64,000 nt of DNA, taken from Gammaproteobacteria bacterium. Lineage in GTDB: Bacteria; Pseudomonadota; Gammaproteobacteria; Pseudomonadales; Azotimanducaceae. The notes beneath the pieces were generated by a model. That model was not told the DNA's origin. It was given only the letters and a program-made list of their open reading frames with translations, and did no database searches. Shown here piece by piece: positions 39,708 through 49,006 of this stretch. The stretch is taken from NCBI GenBank assembly GCA_002684495.1, contig NYVG01000029.1:26496-90495 (forward strand), written 5' to 3'. Each line of letters opens with the position of its first letter. Positions within the stretch are counted from its first letter, which is position 1. The translations under genes and the position numbers were made by a program.

Positions 39708-40905
39708 TCTATCAGCACCTCGGGATGTCCTAGATGTGCCCGGAATCAGATTGGGTACTGCAGCCAGTGGATTGAAAGCCAGTGACGATGTTGTTGTAGC
39801 ACACCTAGATCCACAGGCTCGGGTAGCAGGGGTATATACGCAATCTTTCTTTGCCGCAGCGCCTGTACTGCTAGCGCGAGAACGTCAGGAAAACTGTCAA
39901 GCGTGGGTGATCAACAGCGGCAACGCGAATGCGGCAACAGGCGGGCCCGGTAAACAAGATGCTCATATCATCTGTGAATCGGCCGCGGAATTGTTGGGCA
40001 TTGACGTTGGGCAAGTGCAGCCTTTCTCAACCGGTGTTATCGGTGAACGATTAGATGTGCCAGCGCTAACTCGGGCGGTTGCTGATGCTGCGGAAACATT
40101 GCGTTCCGATGGCTGGCTAAGTGCCGCCAGCGCCATTATGACCACAGATACGGTTCCCAAACTGGTTAGTAGACGCATTGCGCTCAGCGGCGGTGAGGTT
40201 GTTGTCACTGGTATGGCGAAAGGTTCGGGCATGATTAAGCCGGATATGGCAACTATGCTTGCCTTCGTTGCCTGCAATGCCAACATCAGCCCACCATTGC
40301 TCAAGCAATTGACCACGGACTTGGCTAACCAGAGTTTCAATCGCATCAGTGTTGATGGCGACACATCGACTAATGACTGCTTTATGTTGGCAGCTACAGG
40401 CTGCAGCGACACCGTCGAGATTAAGAGCATAGAGGATAAAGATTACGCCCCACTGCTTGCTGGCCTAACGGCCGTTGCGCAGCAGCTGGCTCAGGCCATT
40501 GTTCGAGATGGTGAAGGGGCTACTAAATTCGTCACGGTGTATGTGAGTGGGGGAGCATCGCCCCAGGAATGCTTAGAGGTAGCGTATACCGTTGCGGAGT
40601 CGCCATTGGTAAAGACCGCGCTATTTGCGGGCGATGCCAATTGGGGGCGTTTCTGCATGGCCATTGGTCGAGCTAAGGTTGAAGGGCTTGATGCTTCCAA
40701 AGTAGCGCTGTGGTTGGACGACGTGCAGGTAGCGAACGCAGGTCTGATGTCTGCCACCTATACCGAGGCGGCGGGTAGCGCTGTGCTGGCCCAAGATGAG
40801 TTTAAGATCGCCATTGATCTTGGCAGAGGCGATGCTGAAGAACAGATCTGGACCACCGACCTATCCTACGAATACGTCCGCATTAACGCAGAGTATCGTT
40901 CTTAG
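39697..40905 (+). CDS. argJ: glutamate N-acetyltransferase / ornithine acetyltransferase
   Basis: The 402-residue protein is ArgJ. It is made as a precursor that cleaves itself before a threonine; the site [10 protein letters not shown] is present. It recycles acetyl groups from N-acetylornithine to glutamate in arginine synthesis and may also use acetyl-CoA. Translation starts at GTG inside the secA end. Its stop overlaps convergently with yacG by four bases. Confidence 0.96.
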   Translation: MAVNLSAPRDVLDVPGIRLGTAASGLKASDDVVVAHLDPQARVAGVYTQSFFAAAPVLLARERQENCQAWVINSGNANAATGGPGKQDAHIICESAAELLGIDVGQVQPFSTGVIGERLDVPALTRAVADAAETLRSDGWLSAASAIMTTDTVPKLVSRRIALSGGEVVVTGMAKGSGMIKPDMATMLAFVACNANISPPLLKQLTTDLANQSFNRISVDGDTSTNDCFMLAATGCSDTVEIKSIEDKDYAPLLAGLTAVAQQLAQAIVRDGEGATKFVTVYVSGGASPQECLEVAYTVAESPLVKTALFAGDANWGRFCMAIGRAKVEGLDASKVALWLDDVQVANAGLMSATYTEAAGSAVLAQDEFKIAIDLGRGDAEEQIWTTDLSYEYVRINAEYRS

Positions 40906-41090
40906 TCACCGCTTTCTTCGTTAAACTCGGCGGGTTCCTCCCCGGCAATACGATGTTCCTCACTCGCCCAAGCGCCCAAATCAATGAGCCTGCAGCGCTC
41001 CGAGCAAAATGGCCGAAACGGGTTTGCCGGTGTCCATTTCACTCGTGCCTGACAAGTGGGGCAGCTGGTTATTCTGGGTGTTTCTGGCAT
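40902..41090 (-). CDS. yacG: DNA gyrase inhibitor YacG
   Basis: The 62-residue zinc protein has four cysteines in CPTC and CSERC spaced as in YacG, then the conserved [15 protein letters not shown]. In E. coli YacG binds GyrB and blocks DNA binding. The start lies 22 bases inside the end of coaE, so the two are coupled. It is found with coaE and pilD in many gammaproteobacteria. Confidence 0.93.
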   Translation of the reverse strand: MPETPRITSCPTCQARVKWTPANPFRPFCSERCRLIDLGAWASEEHRIAGEEPAEFNEESGD

Positions 41091-41686
41091 CTTAGAAGTA
41101 AGTCGTTGTGCAGAGTTTTGATCTGGTCGTGTAAAAAGCCTAAGTCCTGATCGTTAGTGACCACATAGTCCGCAGCATTTAAGCGTTTTTCGCGGCTGGT
41201 CTGAGCATCGATAATCGCCTGCACCTGCTCGCGGGTGTTGTCGTCTCGAGCCATCGTCCTAGACAGTTGGGTAGCAACAGGTACGTCTACCACCACAACA
41301 ATATCGCACCACTGCTGCTGACCAGATTCAATCAGCAAGGGATTCACGAGTAAACAGTAGTCGGATTGAGCAGCGTTAACCTGTTCAACAAGGTAGTTGT
41401 TGATCAAAGGATGCAGTAATTGTTGTAGCCACTTTCGTTCAGCAACATCGCTGAATACCTTCTTCCGCAGGGCTGCGCGATCGAGTTGCCCATGTGGGTC
41501 AATGATCTTTGAACCAAAATGGTCAGCGATTTTTTCCAGCGCTGGTTGCCCGGGTTCGACTACGGCACGGCTTGCAAGATCAGCATCGACTATGTCGATA
41601 CCCAGCGTTTGAAAATAATCTGCTGCGGCAGATTTGCCGCTGCCAATACCGCCGGTAAGTCCAACCAGCATTTTACCAATGCTCAC
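41069..41686 (-). CDS. coaE: dephospho-CoA kinase
   Basis: The 205-residue kinase has the P-loop [17 protein letters not shown] (residues 9-25), the [11 protein letters not shown] motif and the LID region. It phosphorylates the ribose 3'-hydroxyl of dephospho-CoA, the final step of CoA synthesis. It is downstream of pilD on the same strand with a 24-base gap, the order seen in Pseudomonas. Confidence 0.96.
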   Translation of the reverse strand: MSIGKMLVGLTGGIGSGKSAAADYFQTLGIDIVDADLASRAVVEPGQPALEKIADHFGSKIIDPHGQLDRAALRKKVFSDVAERKWLQQLLHPLINNYLVEQVNAAQSDYCLLVNPLLIESGQQQWCDIVVVVDVPVATQLSRTMARDDNTREQVQAIIDAQTSREKRLNAADYVVTNDQDLGFLHDQIKTLHNDLLLRCQKHPE

Positions 41687-41710
41687 TTTTGTTCTAGCTC
41701 CACATCGCCG

Positions 41711-42580
41711 CTAAATCATCCAAACGCCGCGCACGCTAACATGAAATAACACCGCGACCCAGCCAGCAATGGCGAGAAAAGGCCCGAACGGTATGGCGCT
41801 AGACGTCGTCTGCTTGCCCGTTACGATCTGATATAGCGCATAAACCAGACCGCTTATGGCGGCGGCTAAAAGCACCTGGGGCAGTGCTTGCCAGCCGAGC
41901 CAGGCCCCCAACGCCGCAAGCAGCTTGAAATCACCATAGCCCATACCATCCTTGCCGGTCGCCAGCTTAAATGCCCAAAATACTGACCAGAGGCTCAGGT
42001 AACCAAATATCGCGCCAAATACTGCATCAAGTAGTGGAACCAATGGATATAAAGCATTTACGAGCAAACCAGCCCACAGCAGAGGCTGGGTGATTTGATC
42101 CGGCAGTAACCCGCAATCGAAGTCGATCAGTAGCAATGCCAGCAGTGTCCAAGCGAGACCGCAATAAAACAGGCTTGGTACGCTATAACCATGAACAGCC
42201 ACTATCGCGAGCCCTAAGGCCAGCGCGCCAAGCTCAACCAATGGATAGCGGTAAGAGATAACACTGCGACAAAAGCGGCACTGCCCTCTTAGCCAAAGCC
42301 AACTAACGACCGGGAGGTTATCTACGACTTTAAGTTGTTCACCACAGTTTGGGCAATGAGAGCGCGGCTGCGCTAAATTAAACGTGGCAGCATGCCTGGG
42401 CGTTGCCGCTGGGCTTGATCCACTAGGATGCTGGGTTTCCGAAGCCCATTGTCGCTGCAACATGACAGGTAAGCGATATGCTACGACATTGATGAAACTG
42501 CCAATACATAAAGCAAAAATGCACAGTAGAACGAGACTGGGCCACTCATAGGTATATAGAGTTTCAAAAAACATTAGCAA
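41711..42580 (-). CDS. pilD: type IV prepilin peptidase/N-methyltransferase
   Basis: The 289-residue membrane protein has the N-terminal zinc motif CPNC...CRFC in its cytoplasmic loop and the aspartate protease motif GMGYGDFKLLAALGAWLG, with a first Asp in DFDCGLLPD. It removes the leader of type IV prepilins before phenylalanine and methylates the new N-terminus. Its substrates should include the two pilins encoded nearby on the plus strand. Confidence 0.95.
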   Translation of the reverse strand: MLMFFETLYTYEWPSLVLLCIFALCIGSFINVVAYRLPVMLQRQWASETQHPSGSSPAATPRHAATFNLAQPRSHCPNCGEQLKVVDNLPVVSWLWLRGQCRFCRSVISYRYPLVELGALALGLAIVAVHGYSVPSLFYCGLAWTLLALLLIDFDCGLLPDQITQPLLWAGLLVNALYPLVPLLDAVFGAIFGYLSLWSVFWAFKLATGKDGMGYGDFKLLAALGAWLGWQALPQVLLAAAISGLVYALYQIVTGKQTTSSAIPFGPFLAIAGWVAVLFHVSVRGVWMI

Positions 42581-42594
42581 TACAGAACCAAGGT

Positions 42595-43698
42595 TTATCC
42601 AAAAACGCTTCCCATTTGGAATAGCGGCAAGTACATCGCCAGCAGCAACATAGCGATCAAACTGCCCAGAGTGATCATCATAGCTGGCTCAAGCAGCGGA
42701 ATTAAGCGATCAATCGTCTCGTCGAAGCGGGCCTCGTAATGTTCCGCGGCGCGCAACAGCATGTTATCCAGCATACCGGTTTGTTCGCCCACCATAATCA
42801 TCTGGGTGAACAAGGTTGGAAAACAGCGGGTATTTTGCAGTGCTTTATACAGGTTGGAACCACGTTGAACTGACCGAGCCGCTGCGGCCATAGCTTGGGC
42901 ATAAACTGTATTGTTAGGCGCGCTGCGCGCAAAATCCAGAGCTTCCATCATTGGCAACCCCGCTGACAAGCTAGTGGCAAGGATCCTTGCGATGCCGGCG
43001 ATGCTTCGATGCATCGCCAGCTGACCGAATACCGGCAAGAGCAGTTGCCCTCGGTGCGCGAGGAGTCGGGTCAGTTTATGTTGGCGCACCGCGTATCGTG
43101 CCGCTGTAAAAGCGCTAAGCAGCAGTAGCACCAGGGTTATTCCGTGCACCTGTAACTGCTGAGAGAGATCGATGATTGCAAGTGTCAGGGTGGGTAAGTC
43201 GTGGCCAAACTGCCCGAACATTTGTTCAAATGTTGGCACGACTTTTAGCAACAAGAGTGCTGAAACAGCGCACGCGACGCTAAGAATCGCCAGGGGGTGA
43301 GCCAACGCGGTGCGAGTTTTTTGCTGTAATATTTTTTTCCTTTGCAGCAGCTTGGCCAGATGATGAAACGAACGTTCCAGAGTTCCCGATGATTCGCCAA
43401 CAGCCACTAATCGCTGGTACAAGTTGTTGAATGTTTCTGGAAATTTGCCAAATGCATTTGCCAGGCCCTGGCCTTGAGCGAGCTCGAGTTCCACCGCATT
43501 GAGTAGGGTTTTTGCAGCGCTGCGTCTTTGCCCCTCGCGGAATACCTGCAGCGCAAATGGCAGTGCTATGCCAGACTGCAGCAGAGTGGCGAGTTGCTGA
43601 GTTAGCTGTAGTAGTTCCTCTGCGCTAAGTTTAGATCTAATGCGGCTAGGTCGCGGTTGCGGGTCAAGGGGATTGCTGGGCGGCTGCAGCAAGTGCAC
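42595..43698 (-). CDS. pilC: type IV pilus platform protein PilC
   Basis: The 367-residue inner-membrane protein has two T2SF domains (about 30-150 and 230-350) with three hydrophobic segments. The repeated sequence RLVAVGESSGTLERSF and QMIMVGEQTGMLDNML is typical. It forms the platform on which PilB and PilT act. It is slightly shorter than Pseudomonas PilC (about 405), with most of the difference at the N-terminus. It precedes pilD and follows pilB. Confidence 0.93.
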   Translation of the reverse strand: MHLLQPPSNPLDPQPRPSRIRSKLSAEELLQLTQQLATLLQSGIALPFALQVFREGQRRSAAKTLLNAVELELAQGQGLANAFGKFPETFNNLYQRLVAVGESSGTLERSFHHLAKLLQRKKILQQKTRTALAHPLAILSVACAVSALLLLKVVPTFEQMFGQFGHDLPTLTLAIIDLSQQLQVHGITLVLLLLSAFTAARYAVRQHKLTRLLAHRGQLLLPVFGQLAMHRSIAGIARILATSLSAGLPMMEALDFARSAPNNTVYAQAMAAAARSVQRGSNLYKALQNTRCFPTLFTQMIMVGEQTGMLDNMLLRAAEHYEARFDETIDRLIPLLEPAMMITLGSLIAMLLLAMYLPLFQMGSVFG

Positions 43699-43699
43699 A

Positions 43700-44899
43700 T
43701 CAATCCGGGGCGATACGGTCAGCTTCCTCGAGACTGATCACACCTGCAGTGACCTGGGTCAATGCGGCATCCCTGAGGCTGCTGAATGGGGTTTGATGAG
43801 CGGAATCGGCCGTGCTCATGTGGTTCTCCCTGCTGTTTGAGGATTGGACGAAACACTCATCGACCGGCAAAAGTTCAAATATGCCGATACGTCCGTGATA
43901 GCCGCGATTGCAGTTTGGACACCCGTCTGGATTAGCTTGAAAAGTGCCGTTCTCCGTTGTCTTTGCAGCAAGGGCTTGCTTGCAGTAATTGCATAGGCGT
44001 CGGGCCAGCCGTTGGGCGAGAATTAAGCTGACGGTAGTCGTAAGGTCAAATGATTCAATGCCCATTTGCTGCAGCCGGGTGAGCGCTGTTTTTGCACACC
44101 GACTGTGCAAGGTAGATAAAACCAGATGTCCGGTCTGAGCGGCACGAATCGCGGCGGTGGCTGTTTCCAGATCACGAATTTCGCCGACCATAATTACATC
44201 TGGATCTTGTCTAACCAAAGCGCGTAATACATGGCTGAAGTCGAGGCCGATTTTATCGTTCACGGCAATTTGATTAATGCCATCAAGATGGATCTCAATA
44301 GGGTCCTCAATAGTGCTTATATTGCGCTGTTCGTCGTTCAACTCTTCAAGCCCACTGTATAGGGTCAGGGTTTTGCCGCAGCCTGTGGGGCCCGTGACCA
44401 AGATCAGACCGTGCGGGCGATGTAAGGCGGTACGAAATTGCTCCTGCTGTTGAGGTGTCATACCCAGCACCTCTACAGCCAAGCGGGTATGTGGCTGATT
44501 TAGAATTCTTAGAACGGCTTTTTCTCCCCACATAGTAGGCACGGTGCTGACACGTAAATCCGCGAGGCCAGAAACCTCGGCCAGATTGATGCGACCGTCC
44601 TGAGGCAGGCGGCGCTCGGCGATATCGAGCTGCGCCATGATCTTGATGCGTGAAATTAGCCGCGGTGCCAGTGTCAGTGGCAAGGAATTGGTTAGGCATA
44701 AAAAACCGTCGAGTCTTTGGCGAATTTGCAGTGCATGTTGCTGTGGCTCGATATGAATATCAGAGACGCCGTAGCGCACAGCGTCGCGGATTAGTTGTCG
44801 CACGGTATACACGGCTTGGTTGTCATCACTTTGCGCGAGGTTGATCGAGGATGTTAGTGGAGCCAGTTTTTTGACGCGGATGTCGTCGCTGTAGACCAT
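43700..44899 (-). CDS. pilB: type IV pilus assembly ATPase PilB, short form
   Basis: The 399-residue ATPase has the GspE core. Walker A is GPTGCGKTLTLYSG, the Asp box and Walker B are VRQDPDVIMVGEIRDLETA, and the histidine box follows. A zinc-binding tetracysteine appears as CNYC and CPNC near 320-350. It lacks the usual N-terminal GspII domain of about 150 residues. It powers pilus extension and directly precedes pilC. I see no upstream frame on this strand that would supply the missing domain, so the short form looks real. Confidence 0.9.
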   Translation of the reverse strand: MVYSDDIRVKKLAPLTSSINLAQSDDNQAVYTVRQLIRDAVRYGVSDIHIEPQQHALQIRQRLDGFLCLTNSLPLTLAPRLISRIKIMAQLDIAERRLPQDGRINLAEVSGLADLRVSTVPTMWGEKAVLRILNQPHTRLAVEVLGMTPQQQEQFRTALHRPHGLILVTGPTGCGKTLTLYSGLEELNDEQRNISTIEDPIEIHLDGINQIAVNDKIGLDFSHVLRALVRQDPDVIMVGEIRDLETATAAIRAAQTGHLVLSTLHSRCAKTALTRLQQMGIESFDLTTTVSLILAQRLARRLCNYCKQALAAKTTENGTFQANPDGCPNCNRGYHGRIGIFELLPVDECFVQSSNSRENHMSTADSAHQTPFSSLRDAALTQVTAGVISLEEADRIAPD

Positions 44900-45019
44900 T
44901 TTTGAGAATCACCTGCGATAGTTTGGCTCGATTCAAACATTCCGGAGCGTCAAGACCAGAGGCAAACGGTGCGGTCATGCGTACGTATTATTGGTAATAA
45001 CCTCAGGGCTTTTTGCCGG

Positions 45020-45033
45020 GGTTGAACACTTGC
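45020..45033 (+). promoter_or_regulatory. possible sigma-54 promoter for the pilin genes
   Basis: A GG dinucleotide (45020-45021) is followed after exactly ten bases by GC (45032-45033), with TTGC at the -12 element. The -24 element is a poor match to TGGCAC. Pilin genes are RpoN-dependent in several gammaproteobacteria. The spacing is right but the match is weak. Confidence 0.3.
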
Positions 45034-45179
45034 CTCGAGGTGTCGTGAAATCTTATCTATGCGTTGGTGAGATACCGATGGTTGGGCCTGATGTAAAAAG
45101 TCTATGGTGACCTACCTAATTCATGGATCCCCCGATGTTCGGACGGACGCCTTGCCGATTGCTCAGCTCAGGGTCGAAG

Positions 45180-45677
45180 ATGGTATTGCCGAAAAGCTGG
45201 GGTTTTACATTGATAGAACTCATGATTGTGGTCGCCATTGCAGGAGTTTTGGCGACCTTTGCCGTGCCCGCCTACCGAGATTATTTGCAAGCAGCCAACA
45301 GCAGCAAAGTAGATATCCACTATCAGCGAGCCATCGTTTGGGTGCGGTCTGAAATGCAACGTTTGCGCGTGCTGATCAACACGGGCAGCAGTCGGGCCGA
45401 GGTCAGCGCTGATTACGCCAGTGCGTCGCAATGGGTTGATGCTTTGACTCGCGAAGACATCCGATCTAAGACTGCATCGCCTGAGGGCACTGCGGCATTT
45501 GCTGTTCAATCAAGTACAGCGGATGCCGATGGTACGGTGTTACTGACACTCACAGGAACCATTGCAAAAGGCACCGCGAAGATCACGATTCGGCGGCCAA
45601 TTTACGGTGACTTCAAAATCGCCGCAATTACGCAGTTATGTTGGACGCGAGTCATTTGTGACGAAAAATCCGGTTAA
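45180..45677 (+). CDS. type IV pilin
   Basis: The 165-residue prepilin has a short basic leader ending in glycine (VLPKSWG) and the pilin N-terminus [19 protein letters not shown] with Glu5. A globular C-domain follows that contains two cysteines near the end (LCWTRVIC), which may form the pilin disulphide loop. The track start at 45123 is possible but the ATG at 45180 gives a standard leader with AGGG upstream. It faces away from pilBCD and overlaps the next pilin gene by 20 bases if that starts at GTG 45658. Confidence 0.85.
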   Translation: MVLPKSWGFTLIELMIVVAIAGVLATFAVPAYRDYLQAANSSKVDIHYQRAIVWVRSEMQRLRVLINTGSSRAEVSADYASASQWVDALTREDIRSKTASPEGTAAFAVQSSTADADGTVLLTLTGTIAKGTAKITIRRPIYGDFKIAAITQLCWTRVICDEKSG

Positions 45678-46056
45678 ATTGGCCCGCTGGGGCTTCGGCT
45701 TTACGTTAATTGAATTGCTTATCGTTGTTGCGGTTGTGGTACTGCTGGGGTCAATTGCGTGGCCTGCTTGGCAGACCCAGAAGACAGCAGCAAGTGAGGG
45801 ATTACTTGTCGCGAATATACAGAGTATGGCGCTCTTCCAAGAGGATTACCGCATCCGCCATGGGCGTTACGCGACCGATCTTGTTGATCGACATGCCATC
45901 GCAACACGCATCGGTTGGCAACCCAAGCACGATGATCACACGCATTATTCAATCGATGCCGGCGACGGCAAGGAATATCAAGTCCACGCCAAAAGTGCGG
46001 ACGGTCATTCAGTTTGTATACGCATGCCCGCGGTTGAGCGATGTGAGCGACTGTAG
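45658..46056 (+). CDS. type IV pilin-like protein
   Basis: This 132-residue protein has a second type III leader, KLARWGFG, followed by [20 protein letters not shown] short domain ends with two cysteines ([11 protein letters not shown]). It looks like a minor pilin or a PilE-type protein. The GTG at 45658 is chosen because it gives a leader of normal length, whereas the track start at 45562 lies deep inside the first pilin gene. Its ribosome-binding site is weak, so coupling to the first pilin is likely. Confidence 0.78.
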   Translation: MTKNPVKLARWGFGFTLIELLIVVAVVVLLGSIAWPAWQTQKTAASEGLLVANIQSMALFQEDYRIRHGRYATDLVDRHAIATRIGWQPKHDDHTHYSIDAGDGKEYQVHAKSADGHSVCIRMPAVERCERL

Positions 46057-46091
46057 GGCAACCTGCTAAATAATGGCTTTGGAGGTTCAAG

Positions 46092-46112
46092 CCGCCGTGT
46101 AACAATCGGCGG
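46092..46112 (+). terminator. GC-rich hairpin after the pilin genes
   Basis: CCGCCG and CGGCGG form a six-pair stem with a nine-base loop 36 bases after the second pilin stop. No T tract follows. It is a candidate end signal for the pilin transcript, not a proven one. Confidence 0.35.
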
Positions 46113-46147
46113 TGTGCGGATAATGAAATAAACCGAAGCCAAAATTT

Positions 46148-46606
46148 ATGTTAATTGCATTTGCCAGATCAGCGGGCTGGATGACATGTATCACCGGATT
46201 GCTAACGATCATTTTATCAGGAGTAGCCATGGCCGAATCTCAACAACGTCTTCAGCCCTGCCCTAGTTCACCCAATTGCGTTTGCAGTGATGCGACTGAT
46301 AGTCATGGCATTGAGCCCTTTGCGATCGCCGGCGATCCGCAATTGATGTGGCAGCGGTTGCAAGACTATCTCGCTCAACAACGAGGTTTTACGATTAAAC
46401 ATGTTGCTGATCACTACTTGCGAGTAGAAGCGAAGACTCGCTTATTGCGTTTCGTTGACGACGTGGAATTTGAGTTGCGGATTGGGGAGGGCGTCATCGC
46501 GGTAAGGTCGGCATCTCGGGTCGGCTATTCCGATCTGGGCGCAAATCGTCGCCGTATAGAGGAGATCCGCAAGGCGCTAGTGCCGGATGGCGAGGGTATG
46601 CAATGA
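46148..46606 (+). CDS. DUF1499 family exported protein
   Basis: The 152-residue protein has a signal peptide (to about residue 29) and a DUF1499 domain with the conserved CPSSPNCV at the start and SASRVGYSDLGANRRRIEEI at the end. DUF1499 proteins are widespread in proteobacteria and plastids and have no established biochemical role. It stands alone after the pilin genes and before the first GGA-loop hairpin. Confidence 0.85.
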   Translation: MLIAFARSAGWMTCITGLLTIILSGVAMAESQQRLQPCPSSPNCVCSDATDSHGIEPFAIAGDPQLMWQRLQDYLAQQRGFTIKHVADHYLRVEAKTRLLRFVDDVEFELRIGEGVIAVRSASRVGYSDLGANRRRIEEIRKALVPDGEGMQ

Positions 46607-46652
46607 GGTTGTCGGGACTTGTTCTACCATAAGTGGAGTAACGTGAAAGCCT

Positions 46653-46710
46653 CAGGAGCGAAGTAAGAGCAGGAGGGGGGAGGAGAGCATCGTCACTTCG
46701 CCCCTGAGAC
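46653..46710 (+). repeat. intergenic hairpin with purine-rich loop, copy A
   Basis: CTCAGGAGCGAAGT (46653-46666) pairs with ACTTCGCCCCTGAG (46697-46710), 13 of 14 positions. The 30-base loop contains GGGGAGGAGAG. Copies B (48132-48193) and C (52402-52460) have the same layout and loop core. It lies between a DUF1499 gene and a convergent sulfurtransferase gene. It could be a small RNA, a mobile hairpin repeat or an mRNA element; I cannot decide which. Confidence 0.6.
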
Positions 46711-46804
46711 ACCTCTATAATTGCCAATGAGCTGTGAATTTCGCAGCAACAGCTACAAGAAATTCGTTCACACGAATTTCAGCTCAAAACCGTGGGGCTC
46801 AAAG

Positions 46805-47671
46805 CTATGGCTGCTCACCTAGGGTCAGCGGCCGCTCATCTGACTGAACCCATTCGGACATAGAACCGTCGTAAACGCTGACATTATGCTGGCCCATCAA
46901 CATACAGGCGAAAGCATCTATGGTTGCAGCGATACCCCCGCCGCAATAGGCTATCACGCGCTCTTCCCGCAGGAGGTTCGCGGTCGATAAAGTCTCTGCC
47001 AATTGGTCTGCGTGCTTGAAATACTCGTTTTCAAGTATTGCGTCGAAGTGCAGGAGCAAGCTCGAAGGAATGTGCCCGCGCCGGTGGTAGTAAAAGTCGC
47101 CGGTGCCGGCGTAGAGTTCTGGCGATAGGGCATTGACCACGCATACTTGTTGGTTGATTGCTTGTTCGACCTCGTTTGTGGAAACGATCGCGTTAAGGTT
47201 CGGTTGCGCTGCAAAAGTTGTCGCCGGATAGCGTTCTATGCCGCTCCTCAGGGGTAAGTTGGCCCTGCGCCATGCACTCATATTTCCGTTCAATACCACC
47301 ATATTTGTGTGGCCTGCATAATATAGACACCACCAGGCGCGGGTAGCCCACATGATATGCCCGGATGAATACAACACCACCTTATGGTTCGCAGATATCC
47401 CAACATCACCAATGGACTTGGCTAGGGCCTCAGGTGTAAGCAGGGTATTGTTGAAAGGTGAAGTTGTGTCCGACCAATCGTTAAGGAGGTCAATAAACCC
47501 CGCACCAGGGATGTGTTCTTTTTGGTAGCGCGCCAAGTCAGGCTCGGCGGTGTAACCGTTTGATGAGCGGTGTAGGAGCACCGAGGCGTCAAAAATTCTG
47601 ACGTTTTCGTCGTCCAGTAAGGTGGCGAGTTCAGCTGATTCAATTAAGTACTCTGGATGCACATAGTTCAT
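46805..47671 (-). CDS. two-domain rhodanese-type sulfurtransferase
   Basis: The 288-residue protein has two rhodanese domains. The C-terminal one carries the active-site cysteine in YCGGGIAAT. The N-terminal one has a serine-histidine stretch (LYSSGHIMWATR) in the equivalent place and should be inactive. It resembles thiosulfate and 3-mercaptopyruvate sulfurtransferases (SseA/YnjE-like); the loop CGGGIAA does not match the standard CG[ST]GVT or CRxGxxR loops exactly, so the donor is uncertain. The start has GGGAGA six bases upstream. Confidence 0.85.
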   Translation of the reverse strand: MNYVHPEYLIESAELATLLDDENVRIFDASVLLHRSSNGYTAEPDLARYQKEHIPGAGFIDLLNDWSDTTSPFNNTLLTPEALAKSIGDVGISANHKVVLYSSGHIMWATRAWWCLYYAGHTNMVVLNGNMSAWRRANLPLRSGIERYPATTFAAQPNLNAIVSTNEVEQAINQQVCVVNALSPELYAGTGDFYYHRRGHIPSSLLLHFDAILENEYFKHADQLAETLSTANLLREERVIAYCGGGIAATIDAFACMLMGQHNVSVYDGSMSEWVQSDERPLTLGEQP

Positions 47672-47913
47672 TCGAATCTCCCGGCGGTATTAGCATGCAA
47701 ATGACAGCATGGCGTGCGCGTTGATTCATTATCTTAGCCAAGATGTTTGTCGATTGCATAGCCGCTAGCGTTCGCAACGCGTGGTAGGGCGCAAACGGTG
47801 CTGCGGCAACTGCTTGCGGCGAGGCGAACAATCCTTGGCCCTCGTATACTTACTTTGCTGTCCTAACCAATTTCCGTATTCGCTTCAGTTGCGATTCTGA
47901 GGACGGGGTTTTT
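47672..47913. other. intergenic region before a small broken gene
   Basis: About 240 bases with no convincing ORF. TATACT at 47845-47850 is a near-perfect -10 box 64 bases before the ATG at 47914, though without a recognisable -35 hexamer. The region should also hold the promoter of the minus-strand sulfurtransferase. Confidence 0.35.
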
Positions 47914-48113
47914 ATGGCAGCAGGAAATTTGAAGACCAAAAATTCAACTACGACTATTATATGTCTAACGAGTTCTATGGGCTCCTGTCCCAAGCCTCGT
48001 TCTATGCACATATGTATTTGCGGCAGCTGACTGATATTGGCCGCGGTTATCGCTCGGTCGGACGATTGGCTGAAACAGAACTAGCCGGGAGTTTGGCCGC
48101 CCCCGAGCAATAA
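47914..48113 (+). pseudogene. small protein gene with apparent one-base deletion
   Basis: ATG GCA GCA GGA opens a frame that, with one extra A in the AAA run at 47925-47927, would read on as KFEDQKFNYDYYMSNEFYG... to a TAA at 48111. This gives 66 residues rich in aromatic residues and ending LAETELAGSLAAPEQ. As sequenced, the first frame stops early, and the second frame has only an internal ATG (47961, 50 residues). The family is not recognised. The motif GRGYR recurs in the broken ORF near 53.4 kb. Confidence 0.45.
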
Positions 48114-48131
48114 AAACCTGTAGAAATGACG

Positions 48132-48193
48132 GCCTTGGGGACTCGGCTTCTTGCGGGGAGGAGAGAGCGCGTGATGTAGGCAGTCCCCAAGGC
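48132..48193 (+). repeat. intergenic hairpin with purine-rich loop, copy B
   Basis: GCCTTGGGGACT (48132-48143) and AGTCCCCAAGGC (48182-48193) pair perfectly around a 38-base loop that contains GGGGAGGAGAG. After the stem comes AAGCAATAAGTCGGAGC and, 24 bases later, TTTTCTTTAGTTTTTCTTT. The T-rich stretch could end a short transcript. The loop core is identical to that of copy A. The stem start and the TCGGAGC tail match copy C. Confidence 0.6.
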
Positions 48194-48307
48194 AAGCAAT
48201 AAGTCGGAGCTTTGCTGATTTTCTTTAGTTTTTCTTTACCCTCCTAAGCTTTGTCCGGCAATAGGCAGCTATCACGGGAAAAATGCTCGCTAACTGCCTG
48301 GGTCATA

Positions 48308-48811
48308 TTACGCAGCTCTCAGCCAAGGCATGTGCTCCATGAAGTCTTTGTTAGGAAGCTCCATGGTGGCTAGTTTTTCATTTACCGCGTTTAGGACATC
48401 ATCTCCGTACAAGTCAATCGCCGACATCTTCTGCCAAAATTTATAACCCCCTGGCGTGCTGATGTGGCCGACAAACGCATCCATGACGTAGCGCAGGTTG
48501 TCGTCTGTTTCGAGGCCTTCTGCGTTGAGTTTAAGCAGGGTGTCGAGTTGGTTTCCCATAGCAAAAAGAATCACCACAGCCTTCGTCTGACGGTCGGGCT
48601 CCATGGCGTCGAAGTTGTTTAGCAGCTCGCGATACTCCGACGTATTGTTGCCGATATAAAACATCTTCTCCTGCCATATATGACGTCGTTCCCGCTGGGA
48701 CGCCGCCAAAGCTAACCGATTAGATGCCCGAGTCTGAACACCTAAAAATATTAGTGACAGCATTACTCCAACGCCGCCAAGAAATTCGCCCCAAACACTC
48801 AAAGTCTCCAT
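48308..48811 (-). CDS. uncharacterised one-helix membrane-anchored protein
   Basis: The 167-residue protein begins METLSVWGEFLGGVGVMLSLIFLGVQTR, with one membrane helix near the N-terminus followed by a soluble helical domain. I do not recognise a named family, but the same layout occurs in the protein encoded at 49007-49510, so the two are paralogues. The track start at 48868 is replaced by the ATG at 48811 with GGGAG eight bases upstream. Confidence 0.65.
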   Translation of the reverse strand: METLSVWGEFLGGVGVMLSLIFLGVQTRASNRLALAASQRERRHIWQEKMFYIGNNTSEYRELLNNFDAMEPDRQTKAVVILFAMGNQLDTLLKLNAEGLETDDNLRYVMDAFVGHISTPGGYKFWQKMSAIDLYGDDVLNAVNEKLATMELPNKDFMEHMPWLRAA

Positions 48812-49006
48812 GCGCCCACTCCCGTTACTAAAGCCTGCAGAATACGAGCTATTGATCGCCAGCAACAATCTTTAGATCTGTCGCCGCCGGTTTCAGGCGG
48901 AGCCTATGTCTGAACGCACAGCGTGCCAGCTCAGCGACCGAGGGATCGTGCGTGTGCCGGAGCTATTTATTGGGGCGCCCATATGCAAAAGATGATTGCG
49001 AAATCC

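Noticed and set aside
45115-45135. AATTCATGGATCCCCCGATG looked like a cloning linker upstream of the pilin gene
   Set aside because: It contains single restriction-site-like words but no known vector sequence follows, and the locus is a normal pilin promoter region.
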